From contig CANIVU010000094.1 in assembly GCA_947470805.1 (NCBI GenBank), positions 1 to 35,122 on the forward strand: a DNA stretch of 35,122 nucleotides, read 5' to 3'. Both the position numbers and the translations under genes were made by a program. Shown piece by piece: positions 19,001 through 26,539 of this stretch. The DNA is from Acidobacteriota bacterium. Lineage in GTDB: Bacteria; Acidobacteriota; Terriglobia; Bryobacterales; Bryobacteraceae. Under the pieces are notes generated by a model. The model did no database searches and was not told the DNA's origin. It saw nothing but the letters and a program-made list of their open reading frames with translations. The first letter of the stretch is position 1. Each line of letters starts with the position of its first letter.

Positions 19001-19633
19001 ACCCGCGACGACCTCCTCGACGCCACGCGCGGCTCCTTCCTCTCCCACGCCGTCGAATACGCCCCCAAGTTCTCCGGCAGCGAACTCAACTTCGCCAAAT
19101 ACTTCGGCCAGTATTTCCGCTACATCGCGCTCGATAAACCCCAGCTCCTCCCCATGCAAAAGGGCGTCCGCAAAAGCCGCCTGGTCTTCGCCACCGGCGT
19201 CCGCGTCGGCTTGGCCGGCGGCCTGAATGGCCAGAATCTAATCCCCGGCCGCAGCGCCACCAACCGCGTCAGCCTCGGCGAGCGCTTCTTCGCCGGCGGC
19301 GGCACCACCATCCGCGGCTTCGCGCAAGACGGCGTCGGCCCCCGCATCTTCGATGGCATCTCGCCCTCCGGCGGCAACGCCCTCTTCATCCTGAACAACG
19401 AACTCCGTTTCCCCGTCGCCAGCATCTTCGATGGCGTCGCCTTCGTCGATGCCGGCAACGTCTACGACCGTCTCGGCGACTTCCGCCCCTGGACCGTCCG
19501 CAAAGCCGCCGGCATCGGCATCCGCATCCGCACCCCGTACTTCCTCATCCGTCTCGACTACGGCATCAAGCTCGACCGCCGTCCCGGCGAACCGCTAGGC
19601 CGCCCCTTCTTCAGCATTGGTCAGGCATTCTGA
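13025..19633 (+). CDS. Single-chain TamB-like / five-POTRA / Omp85 barrel fusion (2202 aa)
   Basis: One uninterrupted 2202-residue frame, TTG start with AAAGGA four bases upstream. Residues 6-25 form a signal anchor. About 30-1450 are AsmA/TamB-like beta-helical repeats, with the TamB C-terminal (DUF490) part near 1200-1450 (DYGVAIKTQHPLVVDNN, DRGVLTFNDENKIAPSFD, VLLTGRTMDELSGRE). A Pro-rich linker (GGTPPPPAST) ends near 1458. Five POTRA-like repeats follow, near 1465, 1542, 1618, 1701 and 1781. The final ~343 residues are an Omp85 barrel with loop-6 motif IRGF (2096-2099) and a terminal Phe. Normally TamA (outer membrane, three POTRAs) and TamB (inner membrane) are separate; here one chain would span the whole envelope. 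Five POTRAs also recall BamA. The role is presumably outer-membrane protein or lipid transport. Confidence 0.92.
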   Translation: MRTRFIRIAGLTVGGLVIAGVALLHTPPMKRLALAKLQRALAAQGVRLQASGLDFNLLSLQASMNGVVVTPEPSLPPLAKIESVSLKLSLWELLRGHIVVTSGSLLHPELWLVINADGLSNLPKSQNASGDSLQYLAQSVTATNGSLHIDDQQNGLKIVLPQWDVRVAGNRLTNRHRVQFDTKAQGAVTLAGQTYPVDTLHTLLDAGHHDLRIEKLDLRTPGATLSGSLFLLDFDQLALKGDLVLDAQPAQFLPQSAGDVHAELAITGTAKAPLVNARVQARNAAWQAYKNIDLNGNVAYDPQSNALTATQLNVVSPFGALNGNGHISLTATGPSTFQGTVQRVPLTRFIPTLHSTASGTINAQWKGLEVSKATATAAITLAGTRAPAKDVYPVAGNFRVERNATGTTVVHVDRAALSGVESTGTIHIDPHQQLSGQLAISTPNIAAQPYSKLPVSGGVKLNLNLSGTVQKPSAAFSFAAANLRAESVTDIAVAATGTVNADRLDLAQASVKWGGQAIDAHGWIDLAGPLSLQAEVRQANIPDLLQLLGQPATPITGALNLNASLTGTLAHPLGTASLNVTNIEAYGEQLGRLTATARFDAKTATVNDLLLEKSPTEKLQGNGTYEFQSQRFTASLKSDPFHLTKGNVALQAEASGTPAHPIVNASLKGDLPDIGPLQVTADLDGPTLHATAQAPKQNAKAEARASTTAPYPFTLQVDTTQTDLATLPQKRLEGKLTAQATAKGQATNWQDAEVTIHTEPLALKLDGQPIQTTGPLSATLRNGALELQPVTLTGPGTRLTVEGKVPGALQLNGAVNLAAALSSASGELTLAGTVDSTLTAGRYSLAPRLDLSLTNAAYAHPDLPPLTAASARAHLADGKLQLESLSALWAGATITGTAELPLGLLSASLPFDLVRKPGPASANLSVKNLDFSQLKGMPGTAGGQASFQLSVEAARPDLEALRGELRFDALTLRAGKFNLAQSQPSVLRIANGTVQVEQFQLTGPAAKLALSGTAQLTGTQPLKLSLESNADLGLLSAFTSAIRAQGPTTVALNIGGTINAPEAAGYLQITGADVAIASPSLQAEKLNLRLDLAKNQVTLSKVSGTLNGGTLQGSGGVTLRGTEIAAAALVLSSNGVYLDFPANFKTMSNANIFLRTNGKRFLLGGDIAVVDGRYTETLNLDQGLLNVLNSSATPEAREDRSPLLDRLDYGVAIKTQHPLVVDNNLAKAELDMDARLTGTYYRPGLVGRITIDEGGTLNLNERKYIVDRGVLTFNDENKIAPSFDITAKTQASGYDITLSVQGAGKERETTLTSDPPLPEPDIAAVLLTGRTMDELSGREGDVAKEQVLSYLTGRVGGTLGRGIEQATGISQVRIEPNLIANESDPSARLTIGQNFTRQLSLIYSMNLTDSGDQILVGQYDISKRFRTRALKQSDNTYRFDFSRKQEFGGTPPPPASTAERERKKIGDVQFSGEQLFPQEQLAKWLSARKGKSYDFFKLRRGVERITDKHAGEGHLEARIRLTRTVHDGQVDLDLNVEPGPKVDFVYEGYRPTGGVQKKVREQWLAGVFDAQRADDAAAILRDDLLAQGYLAARIDHAIETPELIRKRIVFDVQPGEKFTSPRLVFPGAKPAEEPELRKLLRQQKQTLSAFTHPEQAIDSLLLYYRDRGYLDVKVAKPEIILDAPTKSATVIYPIAEGPLYRVGAVTFTGNQAYPAPALQQAVTLESGNSYLPSLREESLTNLKDLYGRRGYNDAELTYALNRHPETGKVDVVFAIAEGPQSVVESVAVNGNDVTSTGLVQSQLELKKGDPLDLQVLSHSRRNLYTTGAYSLIDIQRNALEPVSGKKSVSLDVNVREVRPFQMSYGGYFDTERGPGGIVDFANHNSLGAARVIGVRARYDADLQESRLYFSQPLLKSFPLRTTASTFVRREVREGFNTDRLGFSILQEARFRKAWLLNYGYRLERTRTYDIGPDPIFDATLRVAPFTASLSRDTRDDLLDATRGSFLSHAVEYAPKFSGSELNFAKYFGQYFRYIALDKPQLLPMQKGVRKSRLVFATGVRVGLAGGLNGQNLIPGRSATNRVSLGERFFAGGGTTIRGFAQDGVGPRIFDGISPSGGNALFILNNELRFPVASIFDGVAFVDAGNVYDRLGDFRPWTVRKAAGIGIRIRTPYFLIRLDYGIKLDRRPGEPLGRPFFSIGQAF

Positions 19634-19662
19634 CGCCGGGTGTCGTGAACCACCCCGCCCCC

Positions 19663-21285
19663 CTACCCCTCCCGCCCCAAAAACTCCCGCAATACATTCC
19701 GCGTAATCCCCGACACCGCCTCATCCACAAACAACGCCGCCACCCATGTAATCGACCCTACCGAAAACACCGCCCCGCCCCGCTCCCGCTCATGCAGCAC
19801 AATCTCCGAGCCCCCCTCGTCCGGGTTCTCCCCCTTCGCCAGCAACACCGTATTCGCCGGCGAATGCGCGCTCCGCTTGTCCGTCTCGTGCCCCGACGCG
19901 CCCCCCGGAATCCGCTCGTGCAACGTCTCCTTCCCAAACAAATCCCCATCCCGCAGCCCCGTCCCCGCAAATACCCAATGCCCCGCGTCCACCACGCGAT
20001 ACGGCGCCGCCGTCATGATCCCCGTCTCCGTACAAACCACCCCCAGCAGGTTCGCCTCGGACTCGAGCGTCCGGTGCATCCGGCTGTCGTAGATCACCGT
20101 TCCATCCGCCGACTTCCCTCCCATCTCCCCATGCTCACTCTCCAGATGCGACAGGCACCGCATCGTCCCATCCGCCCCGAAAACAACCTCACAATTCAAC
20201 CCATTCCCGCCCAGATACAGCAACCGCCCGCCCCGCTCAAACACCCAGCTCTTCACCGCGAAATACATCTCCCGGCTCCAATACTCCGGGTGCACCGCGA
20301 TGATCAAAATCTTGTACGCGTCCAGCGGCAACAGCCCATCATGGAGATGCCCCTCGCCGTACAGATCGTAGTCAAACCCCTCCCGCTCCAGCCACCCATA
20401 CAGCCGCCACTCGCCCGGCGTCTGCCCGCACTGCACCCGCCCCTGGACCGGATCGGTTATCTTCGGGTCGTCGAACAGATGATTGTTCGGCTCCGGCCGG
20501 TCGAACGATAATGGCAAATACTCCTCGTCCTTCGGTCGCCACGTGCCGAACGGAAGCACGTTGTGATACCGGTCCAGGTCCTGCCGCGCATTCACCACCG
20601 GCGTCGCCGGCAACCGGTCGGCATTGACGTAATTACTCCGCCCGCCAAAGTTGTTGTAAGCGTTCCAAGTGTTCGTGGACGCCAACACCGCGATCGACGC
20701 TTTCGGCGCGCGCGGCGCCACCACCCACGGAAACGAAAACGCCCGCCCCGACGGCGTCCGGGCCCACAAATAATACAGCCCGCTCCGCTCCGGAGCCACA
20801 ATCGTCGGCGGCGCCGGATACCCGTCGCTGTTCCACTTCACGCCCGTCTGCGTGAAGTCGCAATCGGGCAATATCTGGCGATTGGCCTGCGGCCCATGCT
20901 CGTCCAGCCACCCGATCATCGCCACATATTCCTTCGTCAACCCATACCGCCACAGCGTCAGTTGATACTGCTCCACCGCATGCACGCGGAACTCGGAAAT
21001 TTCCCCGCTCCGCACCCACTTCGGCCACATGTAGCCCAACAACCCATCCGTCAACAGCCGCAGTTGCACCGGCGTGTCGCCAATCTCCACCGTCGACGCC
21101 TTGGCTCCATACCCCGCCTTCGCCAGCGTCACCCGGTACCGCCCCGCCGGCAACTCGCCCCGGATCGCGCCCCGTGGCGACGACCGCAGCACCGTTACCG
21201 CGCCGTCGGCCAGCGCTTCAAACTCCGCCATCACATCCGGGATGGCCACGTACATTTCATCGCTGACGTAAGCAAGCAGTCGCAT
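19663..21285 (-). CDS. N,N-dimethylformamidase large-subunit-like protein
   Basis: A 540-residue protein resembling the C-terminal catalytic region of the N,N-dimethylformamidase beta (large) subunit, which hydrolyses dimethylformamide and related amides. Recognisable stretches are SGLYYLWARTPSG, STNTWNAYNNFGGRSNY, DRYHNVLPFG, EWRLYGWLEREGFDYDLY and VHPEYWSREMYFAVKSWVFERGGRLLYLGGNG. Residues about 1-90 form a beta-sandwich-like N-terminal domain. The reading frame stays open for 323 more codons upstream, but that part is antisense to the creatininase gene, so the ATG at 21285 is taken. The usual small alpha subunit is not seen nearby. True substrate unknown; it shares a 24-bp divergent gap with an amidohydrolase-type gene. 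Confidence 0.8.
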   Translation of the reverse strand: MRLLAYVSDEMYVAIPDVMAEFEALADGAVTVLRSSPRGAIRGELPAGRYRVTLAKAGYGAKASTVEIGDTPVQLRLLTDGLLGYMWPKWVRSGEISEFRVHAVEQYQLTLWRYGLTKEYVAMIGWLDEHGPQANRQILPDCDFTQTGVKWNSDGYPAPPTIVAPERSGLYYLWARTPSGRAFSFPWVVAPRAPKASIAVLASTNTWNAYNNFGGRSNYVNADRLPATPVVNARQDLDRYHNVLPFGTWRPKDEEYLPLSFDRPEPNNHLFDDPKITDPVQGRVQCGQTPGEWRLYGWLEREGFDYDLYGEGHLHDGLLPLDAYKILIIAVHPEYWSREMYFAVKSWVFERGGRLLYLGGNGLNCEVVFGADGTMRCLSHLESEHGEMGGKSADGTVIYDSRMHRTLESEANLLGVVCTETGIMTAAPYRVVDAGHWVFAGTGLRDGDLFGKETLHERIPGGASGHETDKRSAHSPANTVLLAKGENPDEGGSEIVLHERERGGAVFSVGSITWVAALFVDEAVSGITRNVLREFLGREG

Positions 21286-21309
21286 AATAAATTTGTTCCC
21301 AATTTTGCC

Positions 21310-22059
21310 ATGAAACTCTTCGCCGAACTCAATCGCGAACAAATCCGCGCCCTCGCCCCGGATTCCCTCATCGTCCTCCCCATCGGCGCCACCGAACAGC
21401 ACGGCCCCCATCTGGCCACCGGCATGGACTTCATCACCGTCGAATGGATCGCCCGCCGCGCCGCCGGAGTCGCCGGGGCCCACATTCCTATCGTCGTCGC
21501 GCCGACTCTCCCATTCGGCTCCTCCCACCACCACTTCGTCTTCGGCGGCACGCTCTCGCTCTCCACCAAGACCTACTACCTCGTCCTCTACGAGCTCATC
21601 GAATCCCTCGTCCGCGACGGCTTCCAGCGCATCTTCCTGCTGAACGGCCACGGCGGCAACGCCGAACTCATGCAACTCGCCGTCCGCGACATCGTCCTCG
21701 AACACCCCGTCCGCGCCGCCGCGGGCTCGTACTGGAATATCGCCTGGGACGCGCTCATCGCCGCTGACGCCCACCGCGGCCGCCGCCTCCCCGGCCACGC
21801 CGGAGATTTCGAATCCTCCCTCCTGCTCGCCCTCCACCCCGAACTCGTCGCCGCCGACCGGCCCCACCGCCCGCCCAGTGGCGACACCGATCCCCACTCC
21901 GCGCGCTCCACCTTCCGCGACGAACAGCACGGCGCCTGGAAGAAGATCGACGGCTACACCGACAGCCCCGCCGCTGCCGACGCCGACCGCGGACGCGAAC
22001 ATCTCGACGTCATCGTCCGCGCCGTCGCCGACACCTGGGTCCACTACTACAACAGCTAA
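21310..22059 (+). CDS. Creatininase/MftE-family amidohydrolase
   Basis: A 249-residue metal-dependent amidohydrolase of the creatininase family (creatinine, formamide-type or mycofactocin MftE-like substrates). The metal-site signature is intact: GATEQHGPHLATGMD gives the Glu, His and Asp ligands, LLNGHGGNAEL the second His region, and GHAGDFESSLLLA the later Glu. Length is normal. The ATG at 21310 is the first that fits family N-termini (MKLFAEL then IRALAPDSLIVLPIG). It is divergent from the dimethylformamidase-like gene, with only 24 bp between start codons, so the two probably share control. Substrate is undetermined; neither mycofactocin genes nor creatine enzymes are in the window. Confidence 0.9.
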   Translation: MKLFAELNREQIRALAPDSLIVLPIGATEQHGPHLATGMDFITVEWIARRAAGVAGAHIPIVVAPTLPFGSSHHHFVFGGTLSLSTKTYYLVLYELIESLVRDGFQRIFLLNGHGGNAELMQLAVRDIVLEHPVRAAAGSYWNIAWDALIAADAHRGRRLPGHAGDFESSLLLALHPELVAADRPHRPPSGDTDPHSARSTFRDEQHGAWKKIDGYTDSPAAADADRGREHLDVIVRAVADTWVHYYNS

Positions 22060-22075
22060 GCCAACCGGTCCAACG

Positions 22076-22156
22076 CCCCGAGCACCCCGCTCGGGGACAT
22101 CGCGGGCATAACCCCCAACAAAGTTCGGCCCGCAACCCAACGACAGAGGTGTCCCC
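22076..22156. terminator. Hairpins between convergent creatininase and MFS genes
   Basis: An 8-bp stem CCCCGAGC/GCTCGGGG (22076-22083 with 22089-22096) is followed by an outer pair GGGGACA (22093-22099) and TGTCCCC (22150-22156). The left part CGGGGACATCGCGGGC is nearly the same as in the hairpin at 7104-7154. It lies between two converging 3' ends and may end both transcripts. Confidence 0.5.
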
Positions 22157-22198
22157 CAAGACGCGACGCACCCCGCAGAAGGCAGAAGGGAAAGCCCC

Positions 22199-23441
22199 CT
22201 ATACGCCCTCCAACGCCTTCCCATGGTCCCGCATAAAATGCCGCCGGATCCCATAAAAAGCCAACCCCGCCGTAGCCAAATACACCAAACTCGTGTAACC
22301 CATCAACCGCCCCACCCCAATCGTGTCCCGCGCCATCCCGCCCAAAAACGGCGCAAATCCCGAAACGGTAGCGCCGATCACATTCAACACCCCAATCGCC
22401 GAAGCCCGCTGCGACGCCGGCACCACATCAAACGCCGCCGGCGCCTGATTACTCGAAATGAATCCCGCAAAAAATCCAAAGCTGATCGCCGCGATCCGCG
22501 TCGCCGCCAGCGTCCCGCCGCCCCCCCACCAGGTAAATACAAGGCGCCCCCGCCAACAGCGCAATCAGCAACAACCAGAACCGCGCCGATTTCACCCGCG
22601 AATAATACTTATCCCCCGCAAAGCCCCCTAAAACCAGCCCCGCCACCGTCCCCAACTGCGGATACACGCTCGCCTCAAACGCCGCCCGCGCCAACCCTAT
22701 CCCGAACTTGTCAAAAAGAAAAGTAGGCAACCACGAATACACCAAAAACAGCCCAAAAGTAGCCACCGAAACCACAATCGTGATGATCCGCAACGAAGGA
22801 ATCCGGAACAGCCCCGCGAAGCTAGCCAGCGTCGCGCCCCCCGCCGCCGTCACTCCATGGAAATGCGGCGGAACAGCCGACAAAAACCGCCACAACGGAA
22901 TTGCGAACGCGAGCCCAATCCCGCCCAGAATCCAGAAGGAAGCCCGCCAATGAAACCGCTCCGCAATGAACCCGCTCAACGATCCCCCAATCGCCACGCC
23001 CACCATCTGGCTGCTCGCAAAAATCGCCACCGCCCGCGACCGCGTCGACGGCCCGTGCGCGTTCGCCATCAACGCGTAAGCCGCCGGCATGAAGAACGAT
23101 TCCGATATCCCCAATAGCCCCCGGCACACCAGCAACATCGTCCCATTCACCGCAAAGCCCGATAGCACCGTAATCGCGCTCCATAGCGCCAAACTCCCCG
23201 CCACCAGCATCGTCCGCGGCCACCGGTCCCCCGCAATCCCCGCGAATGGCGAACACGCCCCATACACCCACAGAAACAGAGCCCCGTTCAGCCCCAGCAC
23301 CGTATTGCTGAAGCCGAACTCCTTCTGTAACGCCGGAAATAGCGTGTACACCACCTGACGGTCCGCGTGGTTCAGCACGTAGGCAAACCACAGGAACGCG
23401 ATCAGAACCCACTCCGGTCCGAACGCCGTCCGCTTCGTCAT
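22199..23441 (-). pseudogene. MFS transporter (ACS-like) broken by a one-base frameshift
   Basis: A major facilitator permease with about 12 helices, of the anion:cation symporter type (NHADRQVVYTLFPALQKEFG opening, FAGIAGDRWPRTMLVAG loop, LVCRGLLGISESFFMPAAYALMAN). The first ~305 codons from ATG at 23441 read well to AGAPCIYLVGG. The family sequence then continues in the next frame (TLAATRIAAISFGFFAGF... through GLAFYGIRRHF) to a TAG at 22199. Removing one base from the seven-C run at 22521-22527 (G on the coding strand) restores a single 413-codon frame, the normal family length. It may be a real recent mutation, phase variation or a sequencing error. Organic-acid or sugar-acid uptake would fit the neighbourhood. 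Confidence 0.85.
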
Positions 23442-23467
23442 TTGGAGACTGTAGCAGTTTCGCGTTC

Positions 23468-23473
23468 TATGAT
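23468..23473 (+). promoter_or_regulatory. -10-like TATGAT close to the amidohydrolase start
   Basis: TATGAT lies 7 bases before the ATG at 23481, in a 39-bp space between divergent starts, and no Shine-Dalgarno sequence is present. This is the spacing expected for a leaderless transcript. No good -35 box is visible. Confidence 0.35.
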
Positions 23474-23480
23474 GTACACC

Positions 23481-24326
23481 ATGGTCGACATCCATAGCCA
23501 CTTCTGGGAGTACCCCAAACACTTCTCCGACGACTTCAAACGCCAGGCCGCCCGCGCCCGTGGCGACGTCGAAGTGGATCTCACCGTGCGCTGGGACGAA
23601 TACCAGGCCACCGCCGCCGGCTGCGAAAAAACCGTCGTCTTCGGCGGCAAAGCCAAGCTCTCCGGCCTCTGGGTGCCCGACAGCGAAGTCGCCGCATACG
23701 TCGCCACCCACCCTGATCGTCTCGTCGGCTTCCTCTCCCTCGACCCCACCCAACCCGGCTGGCACGACGAACTCATCGAAGGCCACCAGGACCTGAAGCT
23801 CAAGGGCATCAAGCTCCTCTCCATGTACGCCGGCTTCTTCCCCAACGACCGCCGCTTCGACTATCTATGGGAATACGCCACCCGCCACGGCCTCCCCGTT
23901 CTCCTCCACACCGGCACCACCTTCGTCGCCCAGGCCCCGCTCGAATGCACTCTCCCGCGCCACCTCGATGACGTCGCCACCCGCTTCCCCGACGTGAAGA
24001 TCATCCTCGCCCACCTGAGCCATCCCTACGAAGGCGAAAGTGTCGTGACGATCCGCAAACATCCCAACGTCTACGCCGATTGCTCCGCCCTCCACTACCG
24101 CCCCTACCAGCTCTACAACTCGCTCATGCTCGTCCAGGAATATGGCGTGTGGGACAAGGTGCTGTTCGGCACTGATTACCCCTTTACCACCGTCCAGGCC
24201 AGCCTCGATGGCATGCGCGGCCTCAACAACATGCTCGATGGCACCAAGCTCCCCCGCCTCAACATGGACAAAATGGAGCGCATGTTCGCCCGCGACACGC
24301 TCTCCCTCCTCGGCATCGACGCCTGA
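23481..24326 (+). CDS. Amidohydrolase-2 family TIM-barrel hydrolase
   Basis: A 281-residue metal-dependent hydrolase or decarboxylase (Amidohydro_2, ACMSD/uronate-isomerase-like group). The N-terminal HxH metal motif is VDIHSHFW (H5, H7); further His are in LPVLLHTGTTF and LAHLSHPYEG, and the closing Asp in LFGTDYPF. It starts at ATG 23481; ATGs at 23469 and 23472 are possible but would overlap a -10-like TATGAT. It is followed after 3 bases by the AstE/DoeB-like gene and then an enolase-superfamily gene, forming a three-gene operon. A clear paralogue (shared YADxSAxHYRP and similar C-terminus) lies at 34024-34926. Substrate unknown. Confidence 0.88.
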   Translation: MVDIHSHFWEYPKHFSDDFKRQAARARGDVEVDLTVRWDEYQATAAGCEKTVVFGGKAKLSGLWVPDSEVAAYVATHPDRLVGFLSLDPTQPGWHDELIEGHQDLKLKGIKLLSMYAGFFPNDRRFDYLWEYATRHGLPVLLHTGTTFVAQAPLECTLPRHLDDVATRFPDVKIILAHLSHPYEGESVVTIRKHPNVYADCSALHYRPYQLYNSLMLVQEYGVWDKVLFGTDYPFTTVQASLDGMRGLNNMLDGTKLPRLNMDKMERMFARDTLSLLGIDA

Positions 24327-24329
24327 CCC

Positions 24330-25361
24330 ATGCCGCAACTCATTCACAATTACGCGGACATCGACTTCGCCCTCCCCGGCAAGCATCACTACCAAATCGC
24401 CTTCCATCTCGATGGCTCCTGGGGCTACTCGCTCGTCCCGCTCACCATCATCAACGGCCTGCGCGGAGCCAATCCCAACGGCATCCTCTGCTTCGGTGGC
24501 ACCCACGGCAACGAGTACGAAGGCCAGGTGGCCCTCAAACGCCTCTGCCACGATCTCGACCCCGAACAGATGACCGGCCGCGTCATCCTCATGCCGCAGC
24601 TGAGCGAAAGCGCCTGCGTCGCCAACCAGCGCACCTCCCCGCTCGATGGCGTCAACATGAACCGCGCCTTCCCCGGCAACCCCCGCGGCACCCTCTCCGC
24701 CCGCATCGCCCATTTCGTCAAAACGCAGGTCTTCCCCCACGGCCGCGTCGTGCTCGATATCCACTCCGGCGGCATGGAAGGCGCCTTTCCCTACTGCACC
24801 TCCTTCCACCCCATTGCCGACCCCGCCCAGCGCGCCGAAATCGCCACCGTCTCCCGCCTCTTCGACACCGGCTTCGCGCTCATCTACGCGAGCACCATGG
24901 CCTCCGGCCTGCTCACCGATGAAGCCGAAGCGGAAGGCAAAATCGCGATCGGCAGTGAACTCGGCGCCGGCGCCTCCACCGATCGCCACGGCGTCCGCCA
25001 CGCCTACGAAGGCGTCAAAAACTTCCTCCGCCACTACGGCCTGCTCGATGAGCCCGTCCAACCCATCCGCCCCCCGGGCGCCGAGCCCACGCGCCTCATC
25101 CGCGCCGACAAACTGGACGCCTACATCCCCGCCCCCGCCGATGGCATCTGGGAACCCGTCGTCGCTCCCGGCCAAGCCGTCGAACGCGGCGAACTGCTCG
25201 GCCGCCTCCACGACTTTTCAGACCACTCGAGCGCGCCAACAGAGATCCACGCCCCACGCACCGGTTGGGTCGCCATGCTGCACTTGAGCGCCCGCCCCCG
25301 CCGGGGCCAGACGCTGTTCGTCATCGCCGAATCCGTCGACTGGAGCGAACTCATCCCGTGA
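24330..25361 (+). CDS. AstE/AspA-type zinc deacylase (DoeB-like)
   Basis: A 343-residue zinc hydrolase of the succinylglutamate desuccinylase/aspartoacylase family, which removes acyl groups from N-acyl amino acids. Zinc ligands are H59 and E62 in GGTHGNEYEG and H145 in VVLDIHSGG; the likely catalytic Glu is E210 in IAIGSELGAG. The Arg/Asn segment SPLDGVNMNRAFPG is typical. The closest known activity by pattern is DoeB, which deacetylates N-acetyl-diaminobutyrate in ectoine breakdown, but no other ectoine gene is seen here. The C-terminal ~80 residues form a beta-rich domain. It starts 3 bases after the amidohydrolase stop and overlaps the next gene by 4 bases (GTGA), so translation is coupled. 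Confidence 0.88.
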   Translation: MPQLIHNYADIDFALPGKHHYQIAFHLDGSWGYSLVPLTIINGLRGANPNGILCFGGTHGNEYEGQVALKRLCHDLDPEQMTGRVILMPQLSESACVANQRTSPLDGVNMNRAFPGNPRGTLSARIAHFVKTQVFPHGRVVLDIHSGGMEGAFPYCTSFHPIADPAQRAEIATVSRLFDTGFALIYASTMASGLLTDEAEAEGKIAIGSELGAGASTDRHGVRHAYEGVKNFLRHYGLLDEPVQPIRPPGAEPTRLIRADKLDAYIPAPADGIWEPVVAPGQAVERGELLGRLHDFSDHSSAPTEIHAPRTGWVAMLHLSARPRRGQTLFVIAESVDWSELIP

Positions 25362-26512
25362 AAATTACCAACGTCGAACTCTTCGTCCTCAAGGCCGAAG
25401 GCCTCTACAACAACCCCGAGGGAGCCGAAGAACCGCTCGGCCCCACCTACATGGGGATCGTCAAGGTCACGACCGACGCCGGGATTTGCGGCTATTCCGA
25501 CATGGAGACCTCCGCCCCCGTCGCCAAAGCCTGCATCGATTCGCCCAAGTGGAGCGACGCCGAAGGCATGGAGTTCATGGACGGCCTGAAGTCGCTCCTG
25601 GTCGGCCAAAACCCATTGGAAGTCGAACGCCTCTGGTACCGCATGTATCGCGGGACAATCTACTTCGGCCGCCGTGGCGCCGCGCTGCAAGCGATCTCCG
25701 CCATCGATATCGCTCTCTGGGACATCTGCGGCAAAGCCTACGGCCAGCCCATCCACATCCTGCTCGGCGGCAAGTGGCGCGACAAAGTCCGCGCGTATGG
25801 CAGCACCCTCTTCCGCCCCACGCCGCACGCCATGCGCGAGGCGGTTAAGGGCTACATCGACCAGGGCTTCACCGCCGTCAAGTTCGGCTGGGGCGTCTTC
25901 GGCAAGGATCGCTGGCTCGACGTCCAACTCGTCGAAGCCGCCCGCGAAGCCCTCGGCCCCCGCCGCGACCTGATGGTCGATACCGGCTGGTTCGTCGAGC
26001 GCACCGCCAAAGAGGCCATTCAGGTCGTCCGCTCCATCGAACAATTCGAGCCATTCTTCGTCGAAGAGCTTCTCCATCCCGAAGACTACGACGGCTATCG
26101 TCGCGTAGCCGAATCGACCGATGTGCGCATCGCCTGCGGCGAACAGGAATCCACCGACTGGGGCTTCCAACAGTTGATCGAACGAGGCGGCGTAGACGTC
26201 CTGCAACCCGATCTAACGCGCTGCGGCGGCTTCACCGTCGCCCGCAAAATCGTCCACATGGCCGAACGTGCCAACCGCCTCGTCATCCCCCACTCCTGGT
26301 CCAGCGATCTGCTCACCGCCGCCTCGCTCCACCTCACCGCCTTCCAGCGCCGCGCCGAGTTCGTCGAGTTCAACACCTCCCAAGGCGCCCTCAGCCGCGA
26401 ACTCGTGAAGGAACCGCTCCGCATGGAAGACGGCTTCCTGAAAGTGCCCGACGCCCCCGGCCTCGGCGTCGAAGTCGACGAAGCCACCATCGCTCGCTAC
26501 CGTGAACTTTAA
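25358..26512 (+). CDS. Enolase-superfamily enzyme, mandelate-racemase subgroup
   Basis: A 384-residue enzyme that abstracts the alpha-proton of a carboxylate, most likely an acid-sugar dehydratase or racemase. Metal ligands are D208 (MVDTGW), E236 (FVEELL) and E262 (CGEQES). The His-Asp dyad typical of mandelate racemase is D285 (QPDLTRCGG) and H312 (IPHSW), with the same 27-residue spacing as D270/H297 of that enzyme. On the other face K175 stands alone (KFG rather than KxK). The GTG start overlaps the deacylase stop by 4 bases. Context with a deacylase and an amidohydrolase suggests one step of a multi-step degradation; the actual substrate is unknown. Confidence 0.9.
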   Translation: MKITNVELFVLKAEGLYNNPEGAEEPLGPTYMGIVKVTTDAGICGYSDMETSAPVAKACIDSPKWSDAEGMEFMDGLKSLLVGQNPLEVERLWYRMYRGTIYFGRRGAALQAISAIDIALWDICGKAYGQPIHILLGGKWRDKVRAYGSTLFRPTPHAMREAVKGYIDQGFTAVKFGWGVFGKDRWLDVQLVEAAREALGPRRDLMVDTGWFVERTAKEAIQVVRSIEQFEPFFVEELLHPEDYDGYRRVAESTDVRIACGEQESTDWGFQQLIERGGVDVLQPDLTRCGGFTVARKIVHMAERANRLVIPHSWSSDLLTAASLHLTAFQRRAEFVEFNTSQGALSRELVKEPLRMEDGFLKVPDAPGLGVEVDEATIARYREL

Positions 26513-26539
26513 TCAGGAACCCGGCGCGCCACCGCCAGC

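Noticed and set aside
21286-22254. Upstream extension of the dimethylformamidase-like frame to 863 residues
   Set aside because: The extra 323 codons are antisense to the well-supported creatininase-family gene and have Gly/Val/Asp-rich composition typical of reverse-strand shadow frames.
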